64,000 nucleotides of DNA from Clostridia bacterium (GCA_017632155.1 JAGBRZ010000215.1:1-64000), one strand, 5' to 3'. Counted from the first letter of the stretch, positions 6,707-14,500 are shown. Notes: generated by a model from the letters alone, not told the origin. Numbers and translations: made by a program.

Positions 6707-6891
6707 CAACCGAACACGAAAAAGTATTGAAGCGACTGACTGATACCAAGATGCGGAAGATCGAGCGCAAAAAGGCGGAACTAACCGCAGAGCTGAAGTA
6801 TCAGGACGAGCTCTGGAACGCCTATTACGATGGTGTATATGACGCCATCAAGGAGATCGAACAGGCAGACTTTATGGAGGAAAAGAAATGA
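6703..6891 (+). CDS. Small charged coiled-coil protein, 62 aa
   Basis: ATG 6703 has GGAGG seven nucleotides upstream and overlaps the radical-SAM stop. Highly charged helix-forming sequence (KMRKIERKKAELTAELKY). It lies between the two radical-SAM genes and could be a partner, but nothing shows this. Confidence 0.6.
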   Translation: MTTEHEKVLKRLTDTKMRKIERKKAELTAELKYQDELWNAYYDGVYDAIKEIEQADFMEEKK

Positions 6892-7598
6892 AACCGCCGA
6901 TTTATGAACCAACAGGCAAAGCCAAGGAATACGGAGACCTTGCGCTGAACATCTACACCGGATGCCCACACCGATGCTACTACTGCTTTGCGCCAAACGT
7001 CCTGCACAAAGCGAAGGAGCAGTTTCATTCGTGCGTGGGGCCGCGCCCCTTCATTGTGGATGAAGTCAGGAAACAGCTCATGCGTGAGAATATCACCGAC
7101 AAGCTCATTCACCTGTGCTTCACTTGTGACCCTTACCCGACCGGCCACGACACCACAGACACGCGGGACATCATCAAGGTTCTGAAAGCGCATGGGAACC
7201 ACGTTCAGATCCTCACAAAAGGTGACGGACGCCGGGACTTCGACCTTTTGGACAACAAAGACTGGTTTGGCGTGACCATTTCTTGCATGAGCTATCTGGC
7301 CGATGCTTCGGAGCCAGGGGCAATCGCGCCGGAGTTCCGTATGTGGGAGATCGTGGAAGCGCACAAGCGCGGGATCAAGACGTGGGTTTCGTTTGAACCC
7401 GTCATTTGTCCTGACGATATTTTCACGGTCATCGACGTATGCCACGACTACATCGACAAAGTGAAGATCGGCAAGCTCAATTATCATCCGTCTGACATCA
7501 ACTGGAAAGAGTTCGGGTTGCAGATCACCGGTGTATGCGAAGCGTACCATATGGACTACTACATCAAAGACAGTCTTCGGAAGGAGATGGAGAAATGA
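6888..7598 (+). CDS. Spore-photoproduct-lyase-like radical SAM protein
   Basis: NIYTGCPHRCYYCFAP near residue 24 gives the CxxxCxxC motif in the context typical of the SplB-like family. Family hallmarks also include CFTCDPY and the conserved LTKGD. At 236 aa it lacks the extra domains of true spore photoproduct lyase. Small phage versions like this are of unknown substrate. It is in the same operon as the other radical-SAM gene, with overlapping starts and stops. Confidence 0.8.
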   Translation: MKPPIYEPTGKAKEYGDLALNIYTGCPHRCYYCFAPNVLHKAKEQFHSCVGPRPFIVDEVRKQLMRENITDKLIHLCFTCDPYPTGHDTTDTRDIIKVLKAHGNHVQILTKGDGRRDFDLLDNKDWFGVTISCMSYLADASEPGAIAPEFRMWEIVEAHKRGIKTWVSFEPVICPDDIFTVIDVCHDYIDKVKIGKLNYHPSDINWKEFGLQITGVCEAYHMDYYIKDSLRKEMEK

Positions 7599-7858
7599 CC
7601 CAAGCGGAGTTTATGGCGTGGGCGAAGAAAACGGTACTGACCTACGCCGTATCGCACACAGACCCGACAGACGGCGTTCAGCTTACTGATGACGATGTGT
7701 TCATCGTTTGGTGCTGCAAGACGCTCCAGAACCACAAGGCGCTTTTGAGTACAACGTTGTATGACGGGATGTACTACGAGTTCACCTACAACGGCGATAA
7801 GGACGAGGCGTATCTGGACGCCTACAAAAAATGGGAAAACAGGGTGGTGCGCCCATGA
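7595..7858 (+). CDS. DUF6275-type phage protein, 87 aa
   Basis: Recognised from DPTDGVQLTDDDVFIVWCCK and the C-terminal DAYKKWENR, typical of the DUF6275 family in Firmicutes phages. ATGA overlap with the gene before. Function unknown. Confidence 0.7.
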   Translation: MTQAEFMAWAKKTVLTYAVSHTDPTDGVQLTDDDVFIVWCCKTLQNHKALLSTTLYDGMYYEFTYNGDKDEAYLDAYKKWENRVVRP

Positions 7859-8178
7859 CCGAGCATGAGTGCATCATCGGCGAGTACATCGCCTATAGCA
7901 ACGAGCTTGTGACTCTTCCACTGCTTCTTGGGCAGATCCAACGGCAAAAAGAGTTTAACGAGTCGATTGAACACGAGGCATCAGTCTATGCTCAGAACGG
8001 ACGCCATGAACTCGCCGCTGAAATCCGCAAGCACAAGAACCCTGAGTACAGTTTGGCTGACTTCTGTGATCGGCGCAAGCGAACGCCATTACACCACTTC
8101 AACTACTGCCCCATGTGTGGCCGTAAGATTGATTGGAAATCTTTGAGGGGGAATGATAATGACAGAGCAAGACCTTGA
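7855..8178 (+). CDS. Zinc-ribbon-tailed phage protein, 107 aa
   Basis: The body is helical. The C-terminus carries FNYCPMCGRKIDW, the half zinc-ribbon signature seen at the end of many small phage proteins, with DFCDRRK before it. Function unknown; fourth overlapping gene in this run. Confidence 0.6.
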   Translation: MTEHECIIGEYIAYSNELVTLPLLLGQIQRQKEFNESIEHEASVYAQNGRHELAAEIRKHKNPEYSLADFCDRRKRTPLHHFNYCPMCGRKIDWKSLRGNDNDRARP

Positions 8179-8353
8179 AATCGAATCGCTCCGCACACAG
8201 AATGCGGAGCTGAAAAAGACACTGAAATCGGCGCTGAAGGATCTGGACTATATTCTGTGCCAGTTTGAGATGTGCCAGATCTGTGCGTATGCGGACGCCG
8301 ACTGTGAGCCGGAGCAAGGAAGCTGCATACCGAAGTGGAGGGGGTTGGCGTAA
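8159..8353 (+). CDS. Small coiled-coil/Cys protein, 64 aa
   Basis: The start is placed at ATG 8159 because GAGGGGG upstream is too close to ATG 8153. An N-terminal leucine-rich coiled coil (LEIESLRTQNAELKKTL) precedes Cys-rich CQICAYADADCEPEQGSC. Unrecognised function. Confidence 0.55.
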   Translation: MTEQDLEIESLRTQNAELKKTLKSALKDLDYILCQFEMCQICAYADADCEPEQGSCIPKWRGLA

Positions 8354-8631
8354 TGGCGCAAAAACGCCAAACAAATCCCAACAAAATTCCAAAATCGCAG
8401 GCCGATGTAGACAAGGCGTATGACCTCGGCGTGGAAGCCGGGGGAAAGATGGTTCTCGATCTGTTAGTGTACACCATCGGCGCTGACATGGATATGCCGG
8501 ACGATTGGCTTGACCGATTCCATGAGCGGTTCATGAAGAACCTGGAGTGCCATGTTCACGGCGAACTGACAACCTACGATATGCGTAAGACGCTTTACGC
8601 AGAAAAAAACTGGAGGGTAGAACTCAAATGA
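8353..8631 (+). CDS. Hypothetical phage protein, 92 aa
   Basis: The start overlaps the preceding TAA (TAATG). Contains KAYDLGVEAGGKMVLDLLVYT and an amphipathic C-terminus; no catalytic motif seen. Confidence 0.55.
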   Translation: MAQKRQTNPNKIPKSQADVDKAYDLGVEAGGKMVLDLLVYTIGADMDMPDDWLDRFHERFMKNLECHVHGELTTYDMRKTLYAEKNWRVELK

Positions 8632-8864
8632 CCGATGGTTGGATTGATGCCAACGAGAAGCTGCCGGAAGCGTGGACGCCGGTTCAGGTGTACATCCCCT
8701 CACAGAAACCCCTGCCTACCGTCCATGAGGGATTCCTTGAAACGGCGGACAACAATATTCCCTTCTGCTGGCGCATCCCAGCTCTTAGGGAGAAATACTG
8801 GCTGTACGATAAAAACTTTGTGGCGGCGTGGAAACCGTTCAGCGATCCGCCAAAGGAGGAATGA
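8628..8864 (+). CDS. DUF551-type protein, 78 aa
   Basis: Short Trp-rich protein beginning DGWIDANEKLPEAWTPVQVY and ending AAWKPFSDPPKEE, the pattern of DUF551. The role of these proteins in phages is unknown. Confidence 0.7.
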   Translation: MTDGWIDANEKLPEAWTPVQVYIPSQKPLPTVHEGFLETADNNIPFCWRIPALREKYWLYDKNFVAAWKPFSDPPKEE

Positions 8865-8866
8865 TA

Positions 8867-9400
8867 TTGGATATTCAGCTTTTGAAAGCACCGTCCGATT
8901 CGGACTGGCTCATTGTAAAGAAAGCCGCACTGGAAACGGTGGGGAAAGAGGTTAAGACTCTCCCTTCCCTTGAATGGAAGAAGGAGATACTGGAGGCACG
9001 GCACTCCCCTATCCGCCTGCTCCAGTTTATCTTCGACATCCGGGATATTCCCTACTGGGTGTCCGTGCATCTCTGCCGCCATGTCCATGCGCAGCCGTTC
9101 GTGAAGTCTCAGAGAAACGACCGCCAGGACGAGTACGACAGGAACTCCGCCCCGCAGGATGCGCCGGTCAATATGATGTGGGCCATGAATGCGGAAGAAC
9201 TTTGCGTGATCGCCAACAAACGGCTGTGCCTGATGGCAGCGAAAGAAACCAGAGATGTGGTACAGACCATGTGCGATCTCGTCATTGCCAGTTGCCCGGA
9301 GTTCAAGGATGTCCTTGTTCCATACTGCCAGTACAACGAGATGTGCCATGAGATGAAGGGCGGCTGCGGCAAGCAGATGAAACGGAGGTTCAATGGCTGA
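8867..9400 (+). CDS. ThyX-like (FAD-dependent thymidylate synthase family) protein
   Basis: TTG 8867 is chosen because AAAGGAGG ends two bases before ATG 8861 but seven before the TTG. The sequence (ILEARHSPIRLLQF, YWVSVHLCRHVHAQPF, KSQRNDRQ) matches a phage ThyX-like group. The canonical RHRxxSxNExSxRY motif is replaced by RHVHAQPFVKSQRNDR, so dUMP methylation is not assured. It could instead act on another nucleotide. Confidence 0.7.
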   Translation: MDIQLLKAPSDSDWLIVKKAALETVGKEVKTLPSLEWKKEILEARHSPIRLLQFIFDIRDIPYWVSVHLCRHVHAQPFVKSQRNDRQDEYDRNSAPQDAPVNMMWAMNAEELCVIANKRLCLMAAKETRDVVQTMCDLVIASCPEFKDVLVPYCQYNEMCHEMKGGCGKQMKRRFNG

Positions 9401-9731
9401 AGACGAGAAGATTCTGATTTATAACGCCGTTGGTCTTAACCGGCGTTGGTGGCAGAAACGGTGGACGTTCTTCTATGTGGACACGCCGGACTACAAGGCG
9501 GACGGTCTATTTGAAAAGCACGGTGTTCCAGCGAAGATTGTTGTCGACTATGTAAAGGAAGGTAGCCCCTTTGTTTTTGTGGAGTGCAGGGTGAAATACA
9601 AAGACGTGGAAGACTTCCTCGATGTCATGTATGAACTCCAGAAGCTCATGCTCATCTGCGGCCACCGTGACTATGAAGAGTTCTGCCGTGAGTGGATAGC
9701 AAAGATGGAGGCAGAAGACGATGACAGATAA
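9393..9731 (+). CDS. Hypothetical protein, 112 aa
   Basis: Overlaps the ThyX-like gene by 8 nt. Aromatic N-terminus (NRRWWQKRWTFFYV) and acidic C-terminus (AKMEAEDDDR). No motif recognised. Confidence 0.55.
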   Translation: MAEDEKILIYNAVGLNRRWWQKRWTFFYVDTPDYKADGLFEKHGVPAKIVVDYVKEGSPFVFVECRVKYKDVEDFLDVMYELQKLMLICGHRDYEEFCREWIAKMEAEDDDR

Positions 9732-9930
9732 CGAACTCAAAGCCGCTGCCGTGGGCATTATCACTTATGTATGCATCATGCAGACTGGGAAACCGCCGGA
9801 AATAGATGAGGACGGTCAGATAGTCGAAGCATCGGCAATCCTCGACAACGCCATCCTTGAACAGACTCTTGCAATCTGTTCTGCCGCCGATGTCAGCTCT
9901 GTTGAACTCTTTGAGGAGGACGACGAATGA
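9721..9930 (+). CDS. Hypothetical acidic protein, 69 aa
   Basis: Overlaps the preceding gene. A hydrophobic stretch AAAVGIITYVCIM is followed by acidic sequence ending ELFEEDDE. Unrecognised. Confidence 0.5.
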   Translation: MTDNELKAAAVGIITYVCIMQTGKPPEIDEDGQIVEASAILDNAILEQTLAICSAADVSSVELFEEDDE

Positions 9931-10133
9931 CTGGCGAAGAGTATGCGAAGAAAAAGCGGAAGGAGCGTGACCACGAATACTATCTCCGTAACCGGGAGCG
10001 AATCCTTGAGAAGAACAGAGTATACCGTGAAGCCAACCGCGAAAAGATCAGAGCATACCACACAGCCTATATGCGCGAGTACCGCAGCAAAAATTTCGTC
10101 AAGAAATTAGAGAGCACCGAAAAAAACGATTAG
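9927..10133 (+). CDS. Small basic helical protein, 68 aa
   Basis: Last gene of the operon. Arg/Lys/Glu-rich helix (RDHEYYLRNRERILEKNRVY) resembling the basic tails of phage HNH or DNA-binding proteins. Function unknown. Confidence 0.55.
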   Translation: MTGEEYAKKKRKERDHEYYLRNRERILEKNRVYREANREKIRAYHTAYMREYRSKNFVKKLESTEKND

Positions 10134-10139
10134 TCAAAA

Positions 10140-10173
10140 TGCCCAACGGATTCGTCCGCTGGGCATTATTATC
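10140..10173 (+). terminator. Terminator of the accessory operon
   Basis: TGCCCAACGGA pairs with TCCGCTGGGCA around TTCG, followed by TTATTAT. It lies just after the last stop codon. Confidence 0.75.
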
Positions 10174-10178
10174 TCCGA

Positions 10179-10232
10179 TTTTTGGCACACTTTTTGGCAC
10201 ACTCCCCTTTTTTGGCACACTTTTTGGCACAC
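10179..10232 (+). repeat. Four perfect 12-bp repeats TTTTTGGCACAC (putative arm-type sites)
   Basis: Two tandem pairs (10179-10202 and 10209-10232) are separated by TCCCCT, so the copies start at 12- and 18-bp steps. They lie about 150 bp from the tRNA-like core. Two further copies with one changed end base lie on the other side of that core. The layout resembles integrase arm-binding sites. Confidence 0.7.
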
Positions 10233-10339
10233 CTAATTAAACATTTTTAAACAGTTTTGTACCCTTTAAGCCCCCCCTTTGGCATAATAAACAAATGTCG
10301 TTCCGAAGATTTTGCGCCATAAAATGTGCATAAAAACAG

Positions 10340-10377
10340 AAAAACCGCCACAAATCAAACGATTCATGGCGGTTTTT
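10340..10377. terminator. Bidirectional terminator beside att
   Basis: AAAAACCGCCA and TGGCGGTTTTT form a perfect 11-bp stem around a 16-nt loop. It can end leftward integrase transcription and rightward read-through. Confidence 0.75.
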
Positions 10378-10381
10378 GTTT

Positions 10382-10425
10382 TGGAGCTGGATGGGGGACT
10401 CGAACCCCCGACCTCATGATTACGA
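10382..10425 (-). other. Putative attP core: 3' half of a tRNA gene, Thr(CGT)-like
   Basis: On the minus strand this reads from a TTCGTAA anticodon loop through stem TCATG, T arm GGGGG-TTCGAGT-CCCCC, acceptor ATCCAGC, T and CCA. There is no 5' half, so it is not a functional tRNA. It is the usual identity segment through which a tyrosine integrase recombines with a host tRNA gene. Phage genes on both sides suggest attP rather than attL/attR. The Thr(CGT) assignment is inferred from the anticodon loop. Confidence 0.75.
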
Positions 10426-10461
10426 ACCTTTTGGCCCCATACCTAAACCCATTGAAAACAC

Positions 10462-11736
10462 TCACTTTTTTGAGCGTCGCTTCGTTTTTGGCACATTTTT
10501 TGGCACAGGCTTTTCGTTGTGCAAGATGCCGACAGCGCGTATCGCATCCGGCTTCCCGGTGTCCACATAGATGTTGGCCGTGGTGGATATGTCGGCGTGA
10601 CCCATGAGGTATTTCGTGACCTCGATAGGTACATTGCCACGCTGCATATCGGTTCCGAAGGTGTGGCGCAGGCAGTAGGTCACGACATCAGAGGACAGCC
10701 TGTGTCCATTCCTGGGCCTGGACGGATCGGACGGGTCTGGGTATAACGGTGTACCGTCAGCCTTTATGTCAGACGGATCGTAGATATGCCCACGGACATC
10801 GTACTCCGCACCCATCTCTATATCCCACTGGCGCACGAAAGACTTCCAGTAAACCTTGAACGCCTGCCGAGTGAGCATACCTCCGTCCTTCTTGGAGAAA
10901 AGGAATGCCGAATCGTCCTTGACCGAAACATGATCGAGTAAGTCTGTCACGATACCGCGATCTTCCCTGTCGTTGATGACGGTATAGCGGATGCCGGATT
11001 CCGTCTTCGGTGTGCTGAGGATGCGAGTGCCTGTTTCCACCGCCTGCGTGACATGGACGATTTTCTGTTTCAGATCCACATCTCCAACTTTGACTGCCGC
11101 CAGTTCGTTCGGGCGCAGGCCGGTCGCCATAAGGAAGCGGAACAGAAGACCATGAGGATTGTTTCCGGCGGCTTTAAAGAACCCTTCCCTTTCTTCGGCA
11201 GTAAGTGACCGCCTTGTTCCTTTCGCCGCTGCGGGAAGCGTCAGCGATGCCGATGGGTCAAACGGTATAATCCTGTCTGTGAATGCCTGACGGAATATCG
11301 CTTTGACCGTGATACTCAGCTTTGACACATGGGAGAACGACATATCCTTGTGGTCGTTGAGCAGCTTCTGTAGGTGTGCCGGGGTGACTGCGCTGAGTTT
11401 GAGATTGCCTATCTCCGGCACGATGTAGTTCCGGCATAGCTGCTCGTATTCCCTATAGGTGGCTTCCGTCATCGTACCGCGCAGCTTCTGCTCCCCAGGC
11501 TTCCGCACCCTTGGCTTTACATATGTCAAGAGCCAGGTGTCCACCCATGCCTTTACTTTGGCATCATCATCCAGAGTGCCGCCGCGTTTGGCTGCGTCTA
11601 TCTTCTTCTGAAGCTTCCGATACGCTTCGGCCACGCTCTTGCCACGGGCGGAGTAGCGGATGCCGTTATATGTTTCTGATACACGCTGGTATGTGTATTT
11701 CTTTTTCTGTTTTTCTTCCGGCAAAGCGCACCTCAC
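10462..11736 (-). CDS. Tyrosine integrase
   Basis: Catalyses site-specific recombination between attP and a host site. 424 aa with an N-terminal arm-binding region, a SAM-like core-binding domain (about 60-165) and a catalytic domain. Visible residues: Arg208 (ATGLRPNEL), Lys244 (TPKTESG), YCLRHTF with Arg357/His358 (Tyr in place of the first His, common in this clade), His380 (LMGH) and Tyr390 nucleophile (ANIYVD). Its 3' end lies 36 bp from the att core. Its last codons are made of two copies of the 12-bp repeat, giving VPKNVPK. Confidence 0.93.
   Translation of the reverse strand: MRCALPEEKQKKKYTYQRVSETYNGIRYSARGKSVAEAYRKLQKKIDAAKRGGTLDDDAKVKAWVDTWLLTYVKPRVRKPGEQKLRGTMTEATYREYEQLCRNYIVPEIGNLKLSAVTPAHLQKLLNDHKDMSFSHVSKLSITVKAIFRQAFTDRIIPFDPSASLTLPAAAKGTRRSLTAEEREGFFKAAGNNPHGLLFRFLMATGLRPNELAAVKVGDVDLKQKIVHVTQAVETGTRILSTPKTESGIRYTVINDREDRGIVTDLLDHVSVKDDSAFLFSKKDGGMLTRQAFKVYWKSFVRQWDIEMGAEYDVRGHIYDPSDIKADGTPLYPDPSDPSRPRNGHRLSSDVVTYCLRHTFGTDMQRGNVPIEVTKYLMGHADISTTANIYVDTGKPDAIRAVGILHNEKPVPKNVPKTKRRSKK
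10485..10508 (+). repeat. Two further 12-bp repeats inside the integrase 3' end
   Basis: TTTTTGGCACAT (10485-10496) and TTTTTGGCACAG (10497-10508) match the four perfect copies beyond the att core except for the last base. They have the same 12-bp tandem step and orientation and are translated as part of the integrase tail. Confidence 0.65.
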
Positions 11737-11788
11737 TTTTGGTTAATAGCATCGTCTGCCGATATAGCCGTCCTTTAGGGCGGCTTTT

Positions 11789-12028
11789 TTATATGTCCTC
11801 GATCTCGCTTATGGGTTTGCTGTTCCAGAAGTCATCATCCTCAATGTGCTTGCGCTCGTGGTCAAAAACCTTTTTCGCTTTTTCAATATTCGACAACAAC
11901 CGCGCATCAAGGTAGATAGAATATCCATCGTCATCCTGGTTAGGCATTACAGCCCCACCGTCTGTCCCGTTGTCCTTCGGAAACAGAATCCAAAAAACAT
12001 GATAGTCAGCGCCGGGAATGTACCTCAA
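11789..12028 (-). CDS. Short ImmA/IrrE-like metalloprotease homologue
   Basis: 79 aa with FDHERKHIEDDDF, where HERKH is an HExxH zinc-protease motif (His57, Glu58, His61). ImmA-type proteases cleave phage repressors during induction and are usually over 130 aa, so this is a minimal or truncated form. It starts at TTG overlapping the repressor stop, as expected for a repressor-linked partner. Confidence 0.6.
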   Translation of the reverse strand: MRYIPGADYHVFWILFPKDNGTDGGAVMPNQDDDGYSIYLDARLLSNIEKAKKVFDHERKHIEDDDFWNSKPISEIEDI

Positions 12029-12405
12029 TCCTTATTACCCCCTCTGATTTCCGCAAGGAATGCGGCTACTTTCTCGACCTGCGCCTCGCTCATGCCAGAT
12101 GTGGCGGCAAGGAGCATTCTCCGACCAGGTTGGTCGCGCAATGCTTCAAGTGCGGCGGCAAGCCCAGATTCTTTCTGCTTCACCGGCTCCTCTGCCTTTG
12201 CTTCCGGCATTGGGTCTGCTCCTAACAATTCCTTTGTCGTTATTCCAAAATAATCGGCAATTCGGACAAGCGTGGTGTCGCGTGGCGCAGATCCGTTTGC
12301 CCATCTTGATACCGTGGACTTCTGTACGCCAATATCACGCGCAACTTGCGCCAATGATTTTCCCGACTGTGCGCTTAATCTCACAAAGTTTTCGTAAAAT
12401 TGCAT
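12025..12405 (-). CDS. CI-like phage repressor (XRE family)
   Basis: The N-terminal helix-turn-helix (KSLAQVARDIGVQKSTVSRWANG) fits Cro/CI-type DNA binding. A linker and a helical C-terminus follow, with no LexA-type Ser/Lys protease domain. ATG 12405 is preferred because of AGGGGGT eight bases upstream. It is divergent from the early operon and probably represses it; relief would come through the adjacent ImmA-like protein rather than self-cleavage (inference). Confidence 0.85.
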   Translation of the reverse strand: MQFYENFVRLSAQSGKSLAQVARDIGVQKSTVSRWANGSAPRDTTLVRIADYFGITTKELLGADPMPEAKAEEPVKQKESGLAAALEALRDQPGRRMLLAATSGMSEAQVEKVAAFLAEIRGGNKD

Positions 12406-12463
12406 ACAATAACCCCCTATTTTTGTGCATTCCACCAAAGTTCATAATAGTGGCTTTCTGGGG

Positions 12464-12513
12464 CTTGACTTTCACAGCAGGCTGTTATACTATGACAGCG
12501 TGAGTTGCGTATG
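12464..12513 (+). promoter_or_regulatory. Early rightward promoter and candidate operator
   Basis: TTGACT (12464-12469) is followed by TTATACTAT, giving TACTAT after 17 nt. GTTGCGTATG lies just downstream (12504-12513), where a repressor would block transcription. Its exact reverse complement, CATACGCAAC, recurs at 12629-12638. Confidence 0.6.
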
Positions 12514-12605
12514 TGAGCTTACAAAAAACCAAGCCCCGGCAGAACTGCCCGTGCGTTGTGTTCCTGAATATGTTTGGCGACATCATAATAACACAACGCT
12601 GTTAC

Positions 12606-12638
12606 TTTTGCAATAGCAAAATGTGGGGCATACGCAAC
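12606..12638 (+). promoter_or_regulatory. Operator-like repeats before the Cro-like gene
   Basis: TTTTGC-AATA-GCAAAA (12606-12621) is a near-perfect palindrome. CATACGCAAC (12629-12638) is the reverse complement of the site beside the promoter 115 bp upstream. Paired sites of this kind are expected of a phage switch. Confidence 0.5.
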
Positions 12639-12672
12639 TTTGATACACAACATAATGGAAAGGAGGAGGATC

Positions 12673-12876
12673 ATGCCGCCTAACAATTTTAAAAAGGCGG
12701 TCAAGCATCGGCTGATCGACATTGGCATGACGCAGAAGCAGCTTAGCTTGGAGATTACCGAGCGAACCGGCAGATACTGCGACTACGCCACGCTCAAACG
12801 AGTGATGGACGGCACAACCAAGCGGTCTCCGATAATCGAAGCCATAAGGGAGATCCTTGATCTGCCCGAAGAATAA
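12673..12876 (+). CDS. Cro-like/HTH early regulator
   Basis: 67 aa after AGGAGGAGGA. Contains a helix-turn-helix (MTQKQLSLEITERTGRYCDYATLKRVMDG) and ends IREILDLPEE, a form widespread in Clostridia prophages next to the repressor. Likely a Cro-type or antirepressor-like DNA-binding protein at the head of the early operon. Confidence 0.7.
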   Translation: MPPNNFKKAVKHRLIDIGMTQKQLSLEITERTGRYCDYATLKRVMDGTTKRSPIIEAIREILDLPEE

Positions 12877-12919
12877 CACCACCAATGTCCGTTAAGACGG
12901 ACTGCGAAGGAGGACACCA

Positions 12920-13171
12920 ATGAAGAGCCAACTCCCCGTGTTAGTCCGCGCCCCGTGCCACAATCCGGGGCAGGGAGATTGCGAAAAGCGGAGGGTGGGA
13001 TGCCAGTCCAAGTGTGAAATCTATCTGGAGTATCGCAGGAAGCTGGACGAGATCCGAAAGGCGCAGGATGTTGAACGTGGGGTCAAGCAGATGATCTCCA
13101 GCAGCATTTTCGGAGATAGGCGGAACTCTCCGAAAATGAAAAACTCCCATCACGCCGTTCCGCAGAGGTGA
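12920..13171 (+). CDS. Cys-rich small phage protein, 83 aa
   Basis: Contains CHNPGQGDCEKRRVGCQSKCEIY, four Cys plus His that could bind zinc, and then a charged helix. Common early-region type of unknown function. SD GAAGGAGG upstream. Confidence 0.6.
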   Translation: MKSQLPVLVRAPCHNPGQGDCEKRRVGCQSKCEIYLEYRRKLDEIRKAQDVERGVKQMISSSIFGDRRNSPKMKNSHHAVPQR

Positions 13172-13175
13172 CGCC

Positions 13176-13421
13176 ATGCCGAGAGTTTTGCTGAATACAG
13201 ACCGAGCGATTTCTAATCGCCGGGATGTGCTGTACGAACGCTATGGCGGTTTCATGACCACAGCCAATATCATGTCCGAGCTGGGAGTGAGCCGTGTGAC
13301 CGCCATGAAATTCACCGCCGATCTTCCGTCCTACTCTCCCACAGGGAAAAAGGTCTACGACATCATGGATGTGGCGAGGAAGATTGAAGCTGGCCGAACG
13401 CCCCCGGAGGTAAGCGCATGA
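13176..13421 (+). CDS. Small HTH protein, possible excisionase or replication accessory
   Basis: 81 aa. FMTTANIMSELGVSRVTAMKFTADLPSY reads as a winged-helix/MerR-like recognition motif, as in excisionase-type proteins. A role as Xis for the nearby integrase is plausible but not shown. Confidence 0.5.
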   Translation: MPRVLLNTDRAISNRRDVLYERYGGFMTTANIMSELGVSRVTAMKFTADLPSYSPTGKKVYDIMDVARKIEAGRTPPEVSA

Positions 13422-13639
13422 ACAGACCGTTGGATTTCAATTATGTACGGGCTATCCGCCCATGGGACAGCCCTTACGGTTCCCCATATGAGGATATGCG
13501 GCGCGACCGCCGTGGAAAAGTCCTCGACCAAAGGGACATTGATGACTGCCTTGAATGCCCCAAGCCCAAATGCAACAACTGCAAGCGGTACTTGGGCAAC
13601 CGTTACGGCTACAAGACGATTGCAAAGGCGGGTGGCTGA
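13418..13639 (+). CDS. Cys-cluster protein, 73 aa
   Basis: ATGA-type overlap. C-terminal CLECPKPKCNNCKRYLG gives four Cys in a knuckle-like arrangement. It sits directly before the YqaJ nuclease; unknown function. Confidence 0.55.
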   Translation: MNRPLDFNYVRAIRPWDSPYGSPYEDMRRDRRGKVLDQRDIDDCLECPKPKCNNCKRYLGNRYGYKTIAKAGG

Positions 13640-14274
13640 TGCTCGTCTATGAAGAACACAACAGCCGTGATGAATGGCTGAACGCCAGGGCGGGTCACAT
13701 CGGCGCATCGGAAGCGTCGGCGATCCTCGGCTACGGATTCATGTCCAAGATGGACTTGTGGAAGCTGAAGACCGGGAGAGCCAAGGCAAAGGACTTATCG
13801 GACAACGAGGCCGTGGCCTACGGCAACCGTGCAGAGGATGCGCTGCGGGAACTGTTCATGGCGAAACACCCGGAACTCCAACTATTCTACCGCCCTTACG
13901 ACTTCGTGTATCAGGAAGAGCGTCCGTGGCTGAGAGCCACGCTGGACGGCGAACTGTTGGACGATGACGGAGACCGTGGCGTTCTGGAGATAAAGACCGC
14001 CACGCTCATGACCAAAGCGGATTGGGCGAAGTGGAACGGCAGAGTGCCGGACGGCTATCTGTGCCAGGTGTCGCACCAGCTCCTCGCCACCGGGTTCAGG
14101 TTCTGTTATCTGTTTGCGGAACTGATAGGCTCTGACGGAAACTCCACGATCCGCACATATCTTTTTCTCCGCGAGGATATGGAAGAAAACATGGAGTATC
14201 TGCTTCACGAAGAGGAAAAATTCTGGACGTGCGTGGAGACGGACACCATACCGTCAATGCCACTGAGGATATGA
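13639..14274 (+). CDS. YqaJ-family recombination exonuclease
   Basis: Lambda-exonuclease-like 5'-3' resection enzyme that would feed the RecT/Bet annealase downstream. Visible motifs: RAGHIGASEASAILG near the N-terminus, the acidic LRATLDGEL followed by GVLEIKTA (D..ExK active site) and YLCQVSHQLLATG. 211 aa, normal for the family. Start overlaps the previous stop. Confidence 0.88.
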   Translation: MLVYEEHNSRDEWLNARAGHIGASEASAILGYGFMSKMDLWKLKTGRAKAKDLSDNEAVAYGNRAEDALRELFMAKHPELQLFYRPYDFVYQEERPWLRATLDGELLDDDGDRGVLEIKTATLMTKADWAKWNGRVPDGYLCQVSHQLLATGFRFCYLFAELIGSDGNSTIRTYLFLREDMEENMEYLLHEEEKFWTCVETDTIPSMPLRI

Positions 14275-14284
14275 GAGGAAGCCA

Positions 14285-14500
14285 ATGGATATAAGCAGCA
14301 TGGTAATGCCCACTTTCAATGGTTTCAGCAAGCGGGATACTTGCATCTACCATTTGGAAAAGGGCGGAGTCGGATGCGACGGCAACACCCGCACCGATTA
14401 TGACTGCGCACACTGCGGATGGAATCCCCAGGTTGCGCGGCGCAGAAAATATCTGATCCGGGAAGAAAGGAGAAAGCAGAATGCCGGAGATTCAGTTTGA
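14285..14500 (+). CDS. Small zinc-binding protein, 71 aa
   Basis: CIYHLEKGGVGC and CAHCGWNP give a four-Cys pattern with a basic tail (RRRKYLIREERRK). It overlaps the DUF1351 gene by 20 nt. Function unknown. Confidence 0.55.
   Translation: MDISSMVMPTFNGFSKRDTCIYHLEKGGVGCDGNTRTDYDCAHCGWNPQVARRRKYLIREERRKQNAGDSV

Noticed and set aside
10179..10232. Regular repeats that might suggest a CRISPR array
   Set aside because: Units are 12 bp with 0- or 6-bp spacing, no spacers and no cas genes; they fit integrase arm sites.
12340..12360. CGCAACTTGCG-like site within the repressor gene as operator
   Set aside because: It encodes the conserved HTH residues (AQVARD), so the match is explained by coding.
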